Part shown: positions 1-7,420 of the stretch, one piece after another
How the letters are laid out: every line of letters begins with the position of its first letter
Position numbering within the stretch: position 1 is the stretch's first letter
NCBI GenBank assembly: GCA_002422545.1
Contig: DIWF01000024.1
Coordinates: forward strand, 120,648 to 184,647
DNA length: 64,000 bases
Origin: Firmicutes bacterium UBA6113
Lineage (GTDB): Bacteria > Bacillota > Clostridia > Tissierellales > Sedimentibacteraceae
Direction of reading: 5' to 3'
Translations under genes and position numbers: made by a program
The notes under the pieces: generated by a model
What the model was told of the DNA's origin: nothing
Databases searched by the model: none
Seen by the model: the letters and a program-made list of their open reading frames with translations, nothing else

Positions 1-445
1 ATACAACTTCAGGTGGAACTACTTCTGTATATCCTACATAAACCCCTAACATAATTACATTTAAAACCTTAGAATTCCCTAAAACCAGTGCAATTTCAGT
101 AACAGGAGCCTTTATAACGTTCACATCATCTCTTTCAATATCACCTGATACTATAGAACTGTTTATAAATAAATTTCCACCTGGTTTTACTGTATTTAAA
201 AATTTCTGAAGTGATGGATCATTTAAAACAATTAAATCATCCATCACATCCCCTAATGGTGCACCAATTTCTTCATCAGAAATTACTACAAAACAGTTAG
301 CAGTTCCACCTCTTTGTTCTGCGCCATAAGAAGGGAAAAAAGTAACATTTTTATCAGTGGAATCACAAGTTGCAGAAGCTAAAAACTTCCCTATTGTCAT
401 AACTCCTTGACCACCAAAACCAGCTATACATAAATTTGTTTCCAT
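1..445 (-). CDS. 2-oxoacid:ferredoxin oxidoreductase, gamma subunit (partial, runs off the window)
   Basis: Small gamma subunit of a 2-oxoacid:ferredoxin oxidoreductase, a cytosolic enzyme that decarboxylates 2-oxoacids to acyl-CoA and reduces ferredoxin. The ATG at 443-445 has an AGGAGG-type site just upstream. The translation opens with the GFGGQGV motif typical of the family and continues with FFPSYGAEQRGGTANC, the conserved PSYGxExRGG segment. About 148 residues are visible of a usual 170-190, so the C terminus lies beyond base 1. It follows the beta gene by 9 bp and is the fourth oxidoreductase gene of the operon. The substrate cannot be read from sequence; branched-chain or 2-oxoglutarate types are both possible. 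Confidence 0.9.
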   Translation of the reverse strand, partial: METNLCIAGFGGQGVMTIGKFLASATCDSTDKNVTFFPSYGAEQRGGTANCFVVISDEEIGAPLGDVMDDLIVLNDPSLQKFLNTVKPGGNLFINSSIVSGDIERDDVNVIKAPVTEIALVLGNSKVLNVIMLGVYVGYTEVVPPEVV

Positions 446-454
446 ATACTCCTC

Positions 455-1192
455 CTATTTATCCCTGATTACGCCCAAAGGATATTCAACAAGCATTTTC
501 TCTTCAATAAAATCAAGAGAAGCAAGTGGATCTACTCCCCAATTTGTTGGACAGTTAGATACAATTTCTACCATTGAGAATCCCTTTCCATCTAATTGGT
601 TCTGGAACGCCTTTTTAATTGCTTTCTTAGTTTTTATTACATTAGCAACTGTATTGCAGCTTGTCCTTTCCAAATATGCAGGTGCTGTTAATTGATTTAA
701 AATCTCGCACATATGCATTGGATAACCATGCTCCTTTGCAATACGTCCCTTTGGTGCTGTAGAAGCTTTCATGCCCATGAGAGTTGTAGGAGCCATTTGA
801 CCGCCTGTCATTCCATAAATACCATTGTTAACAAAAATTACTGTAATATTTTCTCCACGGTTAGCAGCAGATATTGATTCTCCAAGACCTATAGCCGCAA
901 AGTCACCGTCTCCTTGATAAGTGAATACTAAAGTTTCAGGATTAGCACGCTTCATTCCTGTTGCAACTGCAGTAGCACGTCCGTGAGGTGCTGTTGTGTT
1001 ATCATAAGCTATATAGTCCATATGAAGCCCACAGCATCCAATTCCAAGAACACATGCTGTTTTATCAACTACATTTAATTCCTCTAATACTTCACCTATT
1101 AACTTTATAATTGTACTATGGAAGCATCCAGGACAAAATCCTGAAACTTTATCTTCTTGTATTGTTTTAGTTCTGGAATAGATTTTTTCCAT
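455..1192 (-). CDS. 2-oxoacid:ferredoxin oxidoreductase, beta (TPP-binding) subunit
   Basis: Thiamine-pyrophosphate subunit, 245 residues, the normal length for stand-alone beta subunits of KorB/VorA type. Cys20 and Cys23 (CPGC) are the start of the iron-sulfur ligands. GDGD at 94-97 followed by VNNGIYGMTGGQ near 121-132 is the TPP/Mg binding motif. It pairs with the alpha subunit to form the catalytic core that makes acyl-CoA, CO2 and reduced ferredoxin. Its ATG overlaps the alpha stop codon by one base (TAATG), which implies translational coupling. The order delta-alpha-beta-gamma matches the four-subunit enzymes of anaerobes. The exact 2-oxoacid is not decided by the sequence. Confidence 0.93.
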   Translation of the reverse strand: MEKIYSRTKTIQEDKVSGFCPGCFHSTIIKLIGEVLEELNVVDKTACVLGIGCCGLHMDYIAYDNTTAPHGRATAVATGMKRANPETLVFTYQGDGDFAAIGLGESISAANRGENITVIFVNNGIYGMTGGQMAPTTLMGMKASTAPKGRIAKEHGYPMHMCEILNQLTAPAYLERTSCNTVANVIKTKKAIKKAFQNQLDGKGFSMVEIVSNCPTNWGVDPLASLDFIEEKMLVEYPLGVIRDK

Positions 1193-2283
1193 TACTTGCC
1201 TCCTAACTCTGCGTTTATTTTCTTTACAGATTCAATAATTGTACTGCGTTTCATAAGATTTCCGCCTGAACAAAGACAAGTTTCAATAGGACATCTATTG
1301 TTTACGCCAACTGCAACGTCATTGATAAATTGTGCAGGGATTGACATCTCAACATCCAAAATAGCCTTTACTCTTGAATAATCTAAGTTCTCAAAACTCT
1401 TGTGAGGGAATGGATTAAGTGTAATAGGACGAATCATTCCTGCTTTAATCCCTTCTTTACGTAAAATATCAATTGCTGTTTTTGAAGTTCTGGCTGAAAT
1501 TCCATATGCGGCTATTACAATCTCTGCATCATCTACGAAATATTCTTCAACTTGTACATCTTTTTCCCAAGATTTATATAAAGCAGCAGCATCTTCATTT
1601 GCTTTTTGCATATCAGATGTTTTCCAGTGTCCTGGTTCAATCCAGGAACGGTTAGGATAATCCAACCTATGACCTACGCACGCCCAGGATTTTTTTGCTT
1701 CCTTCATCTTGTCAACTTCTTCATCACTTTTAAAATCAGGTAATTCAATTGGTTCCATCATTGTTCCGATTACACCGTCAACAAGCAAACAAACCGGGTT
1801 TCTGTCTCTGTCTGCATAATCAAATGCAGCATATGTTAAATCTACAACTTCTTGAACTGAAGCCGGAGCAAGTACCATCATTTGGAATCCACCATTACCG
1901 GATGCCTTTGTAGCTTGTAAATAATCCATCTGTGCTGGTTGAATAGAGCCTACTCCTGGGCCCCCTCTTGAAACATTGGCATAAACCATAGGTATTCTGG
2001 CAGATGCACAATATGAAATACCCTCACTCTTTAAAGCAACTCCTGGGCTGGAAGATGAAGTCATTGATCTGGTTCCCGTTGATGCAGCACCATAAACCAT
2101 ATTTATAGAAGCTACTTCTGATTCTCCTTGTACAAATGCACCGCCAACTTCTGGCATTCTTCTTGCAAAATATTCTGGAACTTCATTTTGAGGAGTTATT
2201 GGATATCCTGCAAAAAATCTACATCCAGCTCTAACAGCTGCTTCAGCTATAGCTTCACAGCCTTTCATAAATTGTCTTGACAT
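1192..2283 (-). CDS. 2-oxoacid:ferredoxin oxidoreductase, alpha subunit (VorB/KorA type)
   Basis: Alpha subunit, 363 residues. The N terminus has the family pattern GCEAIAEAAVRAGCRFFAGYPITPQNE, with the conserved GYPITPxxE segment, followed by the pyrimidine-binding region ending in SSSSPGVALKSEG. Together with the downstream TPP subunit and the upstream 2[4Fe-4S] protein it forms the four-gene enzyme. VorB-like annotation (3-methyl-2-oxobutanoate oxidation) is common for this length and gene order in Clostridia, and the neighbouring HMG-CoA-lyase-like gene would suit leucine/isovalerate carbon flow. That assignment is inference; a 2-oxoglutarate enzyme is the alternative. Starts 11 bp after the ferredoxin gene. 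Confidence 0.92.
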   Translation of the reverse strand: MSRQFMKGCEAIAEAAVRAGCRFFAGYPITPQNEVPEYFARRMPEVGGAFVQGESEVASINMVYGAASTGTRSMTSSSSPGVALKSEGISYCASARIPMVYANVSRGGPGVGSIQPAQMDYLQATKASGNGGFQMMVLAPASVQEVVDLTYAAFDYADRDRNPVCLLVDGVIGTMMEPIELPDFKSDEEVDKMKEAKKSWACVGHRLDYPNRSWIEPGHWKTSDMQKANEDAAALYKSWEKDVQVEEYFVDDAEIVIAAYGISARTSKTAIDILRKEGIKAGMIRPITLNPFPHKSFENLDYSRVKAILDVEMSIPAQFINDVAVGVNNRCPIETCLCSGGNLMKRSTIIESVKKINAELGGK

Positions 2284-2294
2284 GTTAATCCTCC

Positions 2295-2495
2295 CTATTT
2301 ATAAACTTCAATTGCTCCATCTGGACATATACGTCCACACGCCATGCATCCAATACAATCATCATTCACTGGCTGAACATACTCGTAACCCTTTGAATTT
2401 ACATCTTTGCCAACTGCTATTACTTTTTTAGGACATACTTTGACGCAGTATCCGCAGCTTTTACAACGTTCTTTAATAACTTGAATTTTAGGCAT
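2295..2495 (-). CDS. 2-oxoacid:ferredoxin oxidoreductase, delta subunit (2[4Fe-4S] ferredoxin)
   Basis: 66-residue ferredoxin-like subunit that passes electrons from the TPP core to soluble ferredoxin. Two full four-cysteine clusters are visible: CKSCGYCVKVCPKKV near residues 11-25 and CIGCMACGRICPDGA near 47-61. It is the first of the four oxidoreductase genes and lies 48 bp after the P-loop ATPase gene. The size and the CxxCxxCxxxCP spacing are standard for KorD/VorD subunits. Confidence 0.93.
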   Translation of the reverse strand: MPKIQVIKERCKSCGYCVKVCPKKVIAVGKDVNSKGYEYVQPVNDDCIGCMACGRICPDGAIEVYK

Positions 2496-2543
2496 TTAAT
2501 TCACTCCTTTATACTTTCATTTTGCTAATAATATAATTAACTT

Positions 2544-3233
2544 TTATTTTATATCTGAATATGTGAGATATAGTTTGATTGGCATCACGGGCATTTCTGC
2601 CTGCTTTTGAACCTCTTCATACAGTTCTTCTTTCACACACATAAAATCAAATTCAACATAAGAAGACACAATTTCTAACATTCTTCGATTGCCATCTATA
2701 ACATCTGAAACTGTTGTTGTCTGTCCCAAATTTGGATTGCTTATAAAACGCAACTGATTTAAATGAATATGTGAAACCCCCAGGATTTCCCCAAGAGTTT
2801 TGTCAATGTTCTCCATACTGTAAGACCATGGGCGGTAAGCGTTTAAAACATAGTACACAACAGTATTTTCTTTATTAAGCTGTGGTGCAAATCCCCCAAC
2901 AGAACGTGCACCTATATAGTCTCCTCCAACATCCATTACTACATAAGAATTATCATCTTTCAAAAAACGGTTGACACCACCTACTAAAGTTGGTGCATCC
3001 ATGAACTGTTCTTCATAATGAAACTTGATTCCCATTTTTTCAATTTCAATATTTAAATCTCTTGACCTAAATAACGTCTTGGTCATATCCATATCAAACA
3101 AATGACACTCCTTTTTATTTAGATTAGAAAGGTGTTTAGCAAAATTAATGGCAATTTCACTTTTTCCGCTTCCTGCTTCTCCTATAAAAATGAAATTAGT
3201 TTTTTCTTTTGTCAGTTGATTTAGTAAATCCAT
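2544..3233 (-). CDS. P-loop ATPase of unknown role in the 2-oxoacid oxidoreductase operon
   Basis: A 229-residue soluble protein with a Walker A motif GEAGSGKSE at about 18-26 and a hydrophobic strand ending VVMDVGGDYIGARSVGG near 98-115 that looks like a Walker B/switch region of the SIMIBI (ParA/MinD-like) class. No other domain is recognisable. It sits between the HMG-CoA-lyase-like gene and the ferredoxin subunit, all on one strand with gaps of 78 and 48 bp, so it is probably co-transcribed. By analogy with P-loop proteins that load cofactors or clusters, it might help assemble or activate the enzyme complex; nothing in the sequence proves that. Confidence 0.75.
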   Translation of the reverse strand: MDLLNQLTKEKTNFIFIGEAGSGKSEIAINFAKHLSNLNKKECHLFDMDMTKTLFRSRDLNIEIEKMGIKFHYEEQFMDAPTLVGGVNRFLKDDNSYVVMDVGGDYIGARSVGGFAPQLNKENTVVYYVLNAYRPWSYSMENIDKTLGEILGVSHIHLNQLRFISNPNLGQTTTVSDVIDGNRRMLEIVSSYVEFDFMCVKEELYEEVQKQAEMPVMPIKLYLTYSDIK

Positions 3234-3311
3234 GTTTCACCTTCTTTCAACATATGAACATGTTACAGTACATATTGCAATTATGGTGCAAGTATTAAGA
3301 TAGGAAAATTC

Positions 3312-4220
3312 TTAGCCTAACTTGTTAATGTCTAATATTTTACTGTTGTACTTTCCGTTAATGTTTGCTGATAAAAATAATGAAGCTTCTTTCATTTTTT
3401 CCAAGTCAATTCCTGTATCAACACCCATTCTGCTAAACATTGTTATAACATCTTCTGATGAAATATTTCCTGCAGCTCCTGGTATAAATGGACATCCACC
3501 TAAACCGCCTAAAGCAGAATCAAATCTGTAAATACCTTCCTGAAATGCTGCATAAGTATTTGCAATACCTAAGCCTCTTGTATCATGAATGTGACAAGCC
3601 AGCAAATTAACATCTGCATATTCCTTGATTTTTCTTAAAACAGCACTTGTGTGATCTGGTGTTGATAATCCCGCTGAATCAGCCAGGCCAATTATTTTCA
3701 CACCCATGTTCAAGCATTTTTCTATTATTCTTACTACATTATCCACATCAATTTTATCTCCAAACGGACTTCCGAATACACATGCAAATGCAAGTCGTAC
3801 TTCTAAATCTTCCGGTGAGTTGTTTACAATATCTTCAATAGCAGCAAAGCTTTCTTCAATGGTTCTTCTTACATTTCTTTTGTTATGCTCTTCACTGGCG
3901 CTCATAACAAAATCAATTGTTTTAATACCAGCTGCATAAGCATTTTCAGCTCCTTTTTTATTAGGAACTAAAGCAGTCAACTTAACTGATTTACCTTTTA
4001 GAGAAACCATATCAATTACTCTTCTTGATAATTCCACAGCATCAGCCATTTGTGGAACTGCTTTGGGATTAACAAAGGAGGTAACTTCCATTTCCTGTAC
4101 TCCCATACTAACTATTTTTTCAATAACCTGGAATTTCATATCAGTTTCTATAACATTAAGATTTTGCCACCCATCCCTTGGCGCTGTTTCACGAATTATA
4201 ACTTTTTTAGGCGTTTCCAT
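3312..4220 (-). CDS. Hydroxymethylglutaryl-CoA lyase family protein
   Basis: 302-residue TIM-barrel enzyme of the HMG-CoA lyase/DRE-TIM group. The N terminus has IRETAPRDGWQN (the metal-binding RDGxQ motif) and the C-terminal part has GGLGGCPFIPGAAGN, the family signature that contains the catalytic cysteine. HIHDTRGLG near 215 supplies metal-ligand histidines. The family cleaves HMG-CoA to acetyl-CoA and acetoacetate, or related 3-hydroxyacyl-CoAs. It is the first gene of the operon, 26 bp downstream of the predicted start site of a sigma-54 promoter. With the oxidoreductase it suggests breakdown of a branched-chain amino acid, leucine being the obvious candidate by inference. Confidence 0.88.
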   Translation of the reverse strand: METPKKVIIRETAPRDGWQNLNVIETDMKFQVIEKIVSMGVQEMEVTSFVNPKAVPQMADAVELSRRVIDMVSLKGKSVKLTALVPNKKGAENAYAAGIKTIDFVMSASEEHNKRNVRRTIEESFAAIEDIVNNSPEDLEVRLAFACVFGSPFGDKIDVDNVVRIIEKCLNMGVKIIGLADSAGLSTPDHTSAVLRKIKEYADVNLLACHIHDTRGLGIANTYAAFQEGIYRFDSALGGLGGCPFIPGAAGNISSEDVITMFSRMGVDTGIDLEKMKEASLFLSANINGKYNSKILDINKLG

Positions 4221-4256
4221 TTTTACCTCCGATAAATTTCTATATGAAATAATATT

Positions 4257-4273
4257 AGCAATTTCCGTGCCAA
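4257..4273 (-). promoter_or_regulatory. Sigma-54 (-24/-12) promoter of the HMG-CoA-lyase/oxidoreductase operon
   Basis: Read on the minus strand the bases are TTGGCACGGAAATTGCT, matching the sigma-54 consensus TGGCACR-N4-TTGCW at every defined position with the required GG-to-GC spacing. The start codon lies about 37 bp downstream. It needs an enhancer-binding ATPase; no such gene is in the window. Confidence 0.88.
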
Positions 4274-4353
4274 CTTTACGGTCAATAAATTTTAAGTAAA
4301 TTTCTTATTTTTTATCTATAGATATTACAAGCTTAAAAGCGATGTTTATTTTG

Positions 4354-4369
4354 GTTAACGCAAATTAAC
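4354..4369 (-). promoter_or_regulatory. Putative enhancer-binding site (UAS) for the sigma-54 promoter
   Basis: Minus strand GTTAATTTGCGTTAAC is a direct repeat GTTAA-N5-GTTAA beginning 82 bp upstream of the sigma-54 element. An element of the same design occurs at 6058-6073, 85 bp upstream of the second sigma-54 promoter. Shared form and distance suggest one activator. Confidence 0.6.
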
Positions 4370-4413
4370 ACAAGTCATTTTTAACCTCAAGATCCACCCT
4401 TGCTCTTAGCTAA

Positions 4414-4443
4414 CAAAAAAAGGAGCGAAAATCGCTCCCTTAT
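4414..4443 (-). terminator. Intrinsic terminator after the anion transporter gene
   Basis: Minus strand GGGAGCGA-TTT-TCGCTCC followed by seven T residues, starting 9 bp after the transporter stop codon. Confidence 0.9.
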
Positions 4444-4451
4444 TTTGTATC

Positions 4452-5912
4452 TTAGAATAAACTTGTCAATGGTGCAGCTATAAAGTACATTACAATCGGG
4501 AATATTATGATTGAAAGTATTTTAACCACAAAACCGCCTTTAATCATATCTTTTATATCTATATAACCAGAACCAAACGCAATTGCATTTGTAGGTGTTC
4601 CTGTAGGAAGCATGAATGCAAAACTTGCAGATAATGTTACTGTCATCATTAAAAGCATAGGTTCAATGCCAAGCTCCAATGCAATGCCGTAAATTACCGG
4701 TAAGAAAGCACTTGCAACAACGAAGTTTGAACATGCTTCTGTTATTACAGCTACTAAAACAGCTACTACGAATATTATCGCAATTTCCGGAAGTACAGAT
4801 AAGAATCCTAATCCAGATGCAACCCAAGCGGCAATTCCAGCCTTAGAGAAAATATCTCCCAAAGTTAAGGCTCCACCCAGCAGTATGAACGTAGACCATG
4901 ATATTTCTTTGATAGCTGTCTTAGAATCCATTAAAAACAAACCGTTCTTAAAGTCAACAGGTATTAAGAACAATATAACGCCAACCAATACCGCAAATCC
5001 TTCATCTGTTAAAAACGGAAATATTTTTGAAAGTTGTGCTCTGAAAACGAATCCACTTATTGCTAAAATTAAGTATATGGTAGTTGTTTTTTCAGCTTTT
5101 GACATAGGTCCAAGAGATTTTAATTCCTTTTCAATTACCTTGTTATCTCCTAATGAAACCTCTTTAACCTTATATATTTTATTTAGAGTAAAAATGCTTA
5201 ATGGCAATAGAATAACGACAAACGGCAAACCAACTTTCAGCCATTCTACAAACGTAATGTCAATTCCTGCTAGTTCCTTCATCAGAGCAACGCCTGCTAC
5301 GTTTGTTCCGGAACCTATCATTGTGCCCATGCCGCCAATAGATGCAGCAAATGCAATTGCCAGTGCCAGTGCCTTAGCAAATCCGCTGTCATGTGAAAGC
5401 CCCAATTGCTTTATCATGGCTACGCCTATAGGAAGCATCATTGCAACTGCAGTTACATTTGACATAAACATAGATACAAATCCGGTTGCAATTGCAAAAC
5501 CAAATATAATCATAGAAGAACGATCACCCATTTTATATACAATGTTTAAGGCAATTCTTTTGTGCAGATTCCATTTTTCAATAACAGCTGCAAGCAAAAA
5601 AACGCCTAAGCTCATCATTACAACCGGTGAAGCATATTGAGAATAAATGTTAATTTTTGATTCAGTTGGCTTTGTTCCAGCCAGTCCAAACAAGGGTGAC
5701 AGTACTAACGGTAAAAGTGCTGTTACCCAGATAGGCACTGCTTCCGTTACCCACCATATAACCATAATGGCTGTCAATGCCAGAGCCTTTTGACCTTCAG
5801 CATTCAATCCGTTAATTCCTGGAAGCATTAAAATAATTGCTGCTGCAGCTATACCCAAGAATAGTCCTATTTTTTTAGTGTTTGAGTATTCTGCCTTTTT
5901 AGTTTTTTCCAT
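4452..5912 (-). CDS. DASS/SLC13-type sodium:anion (di- or tricarboxylate) symporter
   Basis: 486-residue inner-membrane transporter with many hydrophobic helices. Two SNT-like substrate/sodium motifs of the family are visible: SNVTAVAMMLPIG near residue 151 and, in the second half, GTPTNAIAFGSGYI near 435; GSGTNVAGVALM near 202 is part of the first repeat. The family imports C4-dicarboxylates, citrate or sulfate with Na+; substrate is not readable. It is a single-gene unit with its own terminator and a sigma-54 promoter that shares an upstream element with the preceding catabolic operon, so it probably imports or exports an acid of that pathway. Start ATG has a CCTCC-complement site just upstream. 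Confidence 0.9.
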   Translation of the reverse strand: MEKTKKAEYSNTKKIGLFLGIAAAAIILMLPGINGLNAEGQKALALTAIMVIWWVTEAVPIWVTALLPLVLSPLFGLAGTKPTESKINIYSQYASPVVMMSLGVFLLAAVIEKWNLHKRIALNIVYKMGDRSSMIIFGFAIATGFVSMFMSNVTAVAMMLPIGVAMIKQLGLSHDSGFAKALALAIAFAASIGGMGTMIGSGTNVAGVALMKELAGIDITFVEWLKVGLPFVVILLPLSIFTLNKIYKVKEVSLGDNKVIEKELKSLGPMSKAEKTTTIYLILAISGFVFRAQLSKIFPFLTDEGFAVLVGVILFLIPVDFKNGLFLMDSKTAIKEISWSTFILLGGALTLGDIFSKAGIAAWVASGLGFLSVLPEIAIIFVVAVLVAVITEACSNFVVASAFLPVIYGIALELGIEPMLLMMTVTLSASFAFMLPTGTPTNAIAFGSGYIDIKDMIKGGFVVKILSIIIFPIVMYFIAAPLTSLF

Positions 5913-5957
5913 AATTCCTCCTAAGTCATTGTTAGAATTTTACTTACGAAAAGTTTA

Positions 5958-5973
5958 TGCAATTAGCATGCCA
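5958..5973 (-). promoter_or_regulatory. Sigma-54 (-24/-12) promoter of the anion transporter
   Basis: Minus strand TGGCATGCTAATTGCA matches TGGCACR-N4-TTGCW with one difference (T for C at the sixth base) and correct spacing. It is 46 bp upstream of the start codon. Confidence 0.8.
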
Positions 5974-6057
5974 ATAATCATAATTACTTATTTTCAATAT
6001 ATTTGACATAAAAACTTGATTATTTTAATTTAAATGCTTGTCAAGATGTTCACTTAT

Positions 6058-6073
6058 ATTAACACGAGTTAAC
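6058..6073 (-). promoter_or_regulatory. Putative enhancer-binding site for the transporter promoter
   Basis: Minus strand GTTAACTCGTGTTAAT, again GTTAA-N5-GTTAA, 85 bp from the sigma-54 element. A weaker half-copy (GTTAAGTGTAAAC) lies about 40 bp further upstream. Confidence 0.58.
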
Positions 6074-6167
6074 AAGTCATGAATATTATTTGAGTTTACA
6101 CTTAACAAACTGTAATTTCTAAACAAAATAATTTTAGAGCGCATCTAAATGGTTTTGATGCATAAAG

Positions 6168-6195
6168 AAAGTGCCACTCATATGAATGACACTTT
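6168..6195. terminator. Strong hairpin, probable terminator of the ogt/xpt unit
   Basis: A 28-base near-perfect dyad, AAAGTG...CACTTT, with only G-U wobble departures, lies about 90 bp downstream of the methyltransferase gene. The flanking T-tract is short, so it may instead be an RNA-stabilising hairpin. Confidence 0.5.
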
Positions 6196-6285
6196 AAAAG
6201 AATTTTATATTATTATTACTTTCTACTTGACAGGGTGCATTTTAAATTCTGCTGGGGTTTTATGCATATAATTGCATGTGCATAT

Positions 6286-6750
6286 TTAAAACATATTTCC
6301 TTTTTCCAATGACAGAAGTTTTTCCTTCATGTCAAGTCCTCCGGCATATCCCGTGAGGCTTCCGTCAGAACCCACAACTCTGTGGCAGGGTATAAAAATC
6401 ATAATTGGATTTTTGTTGTTTGCCATGCCCACAGCCCTGCAGGCTTTTGAATTTCCCACACATTCAGCAATTTGTTTGTAGGACCTGGTCTCTCCGTAAG
6501 GAATATCACAAAGTGCTGCCCAGACTTTTTTTTGGAATTCTGTTCCCTTGGGATTTAGCGGCAAGTCAAAGGAATTTCTTTTTCCCTCAAGATATTCATT
6601 TAACTGCATCGCTGCATTTTTCAAAAGACTTGTTTCATTCATTTCAAAGCTCTGGTCTTCCGAGACTACATTGACATACGTTATTTCCGTTCCGTTGTCT
6701 TCAATGGCCACAGGACCTATTTTAGTTTGGAAAACAAATATGTTTTTCAT
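6286..6750 (-). CDS. ogt: Methylated-DNA--protein-cysteine methyltransferase
   Basis: 154-residue suicide DNA-repair enzyme that moves the methyl group from O6-methylguanine to its own cysteine. The acceptor is Cys122 in the motif IPCHRVVGSDG, and the upstream helix-turn-helix segment GNSKACRAVGMANNKNP is intact. Length is that of Ogt-type proteins without an Ada domain. It follows xpt by 7 bp and is probably co-transcribed with it, though no functional link is evident. Confidence 0.95.
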   Translation of the reverse strand: MKNIFVFQTKIGPVAIEDNGTEITYVNVVSEDQSFEMNETSLLKNAAMQLNEYLEGKRNSFDLPLNPKGTEFQKKVWAALCDIPYGETRSYKQIAECVGNSKACRAVGMANNKNPIMIFIPCHRVVGSDGSLTGYAGGLDMKEKLLSLEKGNMF

Positions 6751-6757
6751 GTTTCAC

Positions 6758-7333
6758 CTACTCATCCCTAAAAGTTATTTTGCCATCCTTCATGTCATCT
6801 ATAATTGCAAGGCTTTTTAAATTATAGCCTTCACTCCTTAAAATTTCGCCGCCTTTTTGAAAGCCTTTTTCTATGGCAACACCAATTCCCTTCACTTCAG
6901 CATGGCATTGCTCTGCCACATCTAAAAGACCTCTCATGGCGCTTCCTTCAGCCAGAAAATCGTCTATGATAAGAAGTTTGTCATTTTCATTCAAGTATTT
7001 CTTGCTTATCATTATTTTATAATCTTTGTTTTTAGTGTATGAATGAACCTGTCCAACATAGACATCCTTATCCAGATTCAAGCTTTCAGTTTTTTTTGCA
7101 AAAACAACAGGCACCTTAAAAACTAACGCCGCCATAATGGCAATGGCTATACCGCTCACTTCGATGGTAAGAATTTTTGTAATTCCCTGATCCTTAAAAA
7201 GTCTGTGGAGCTCTTCTCCCATCTCATATAGAAAATCAGCATCAAGCTGATGGTTTAGAAAACTGTCAACCTTTAAAATATTTCCTTCCCTGATCTCTCC
7301 TCTTTCGAGGATCATTTGCTTTAGCTTTTCCAT
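6758..7333 (-). CDS. xpt: Xanthine phosphoribosyltransferase
   Basis: 191 residues. Joins xanthine to PRPP to make XMP (purine salvage, cytosol). The PRPP-binding motif LLIIDDFLAEGSAMRGL is at about 121-137, and the N terminus MEKLKQMILERGEIREGNILKVDSF is typical of Xpt. In many Firmicutes xpt is under a purine riboswitch; the 87 bp upstream are AT-rich (several TATA runs) and contain no recognisable purine aptamer, so control must differ here. The start has only a weak Shine-Dalgarno sequence. Confidence 0.93.
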   Translation of the reverse strand: MEKLKQMILERGEIREGNILKVDSFLNHQLDADFLYEMGEELHRLFKDQGITKILTIEVSGIAIAIMAALVFKVPVVFAKKTESLNLDKDVYVGQVHSYTKNKDYKIMISKKYLNENDKLLIIDDFLAEGSAMRGLLDVAEQCHAEVKGIGVAIEKGFQKGGEILRSEGYNLKSLAIIDDMKDGKITFRDE

Positions 7334-7420
7334 GTCAATTCCTATCTATATTATATTTTTATATATAATATACTAAAGAGCGACAAAAATCAACACTGTA
7401 TTTCTTCGGCAAGTACTATG

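Noticed and set aside
4885..5640. 251-codon plus-strand ORF inside the anion transporter
   Set aside because: Antisense shadow of a strongly supported membrane-transporter gene; no ribosome site or family.
7334..7420. Purine riboswitch upstream of xpt
   Set aside because: The 87 bp contain none of the conserved junction sequences and are only AT repeats; no aptamer can be drawn.
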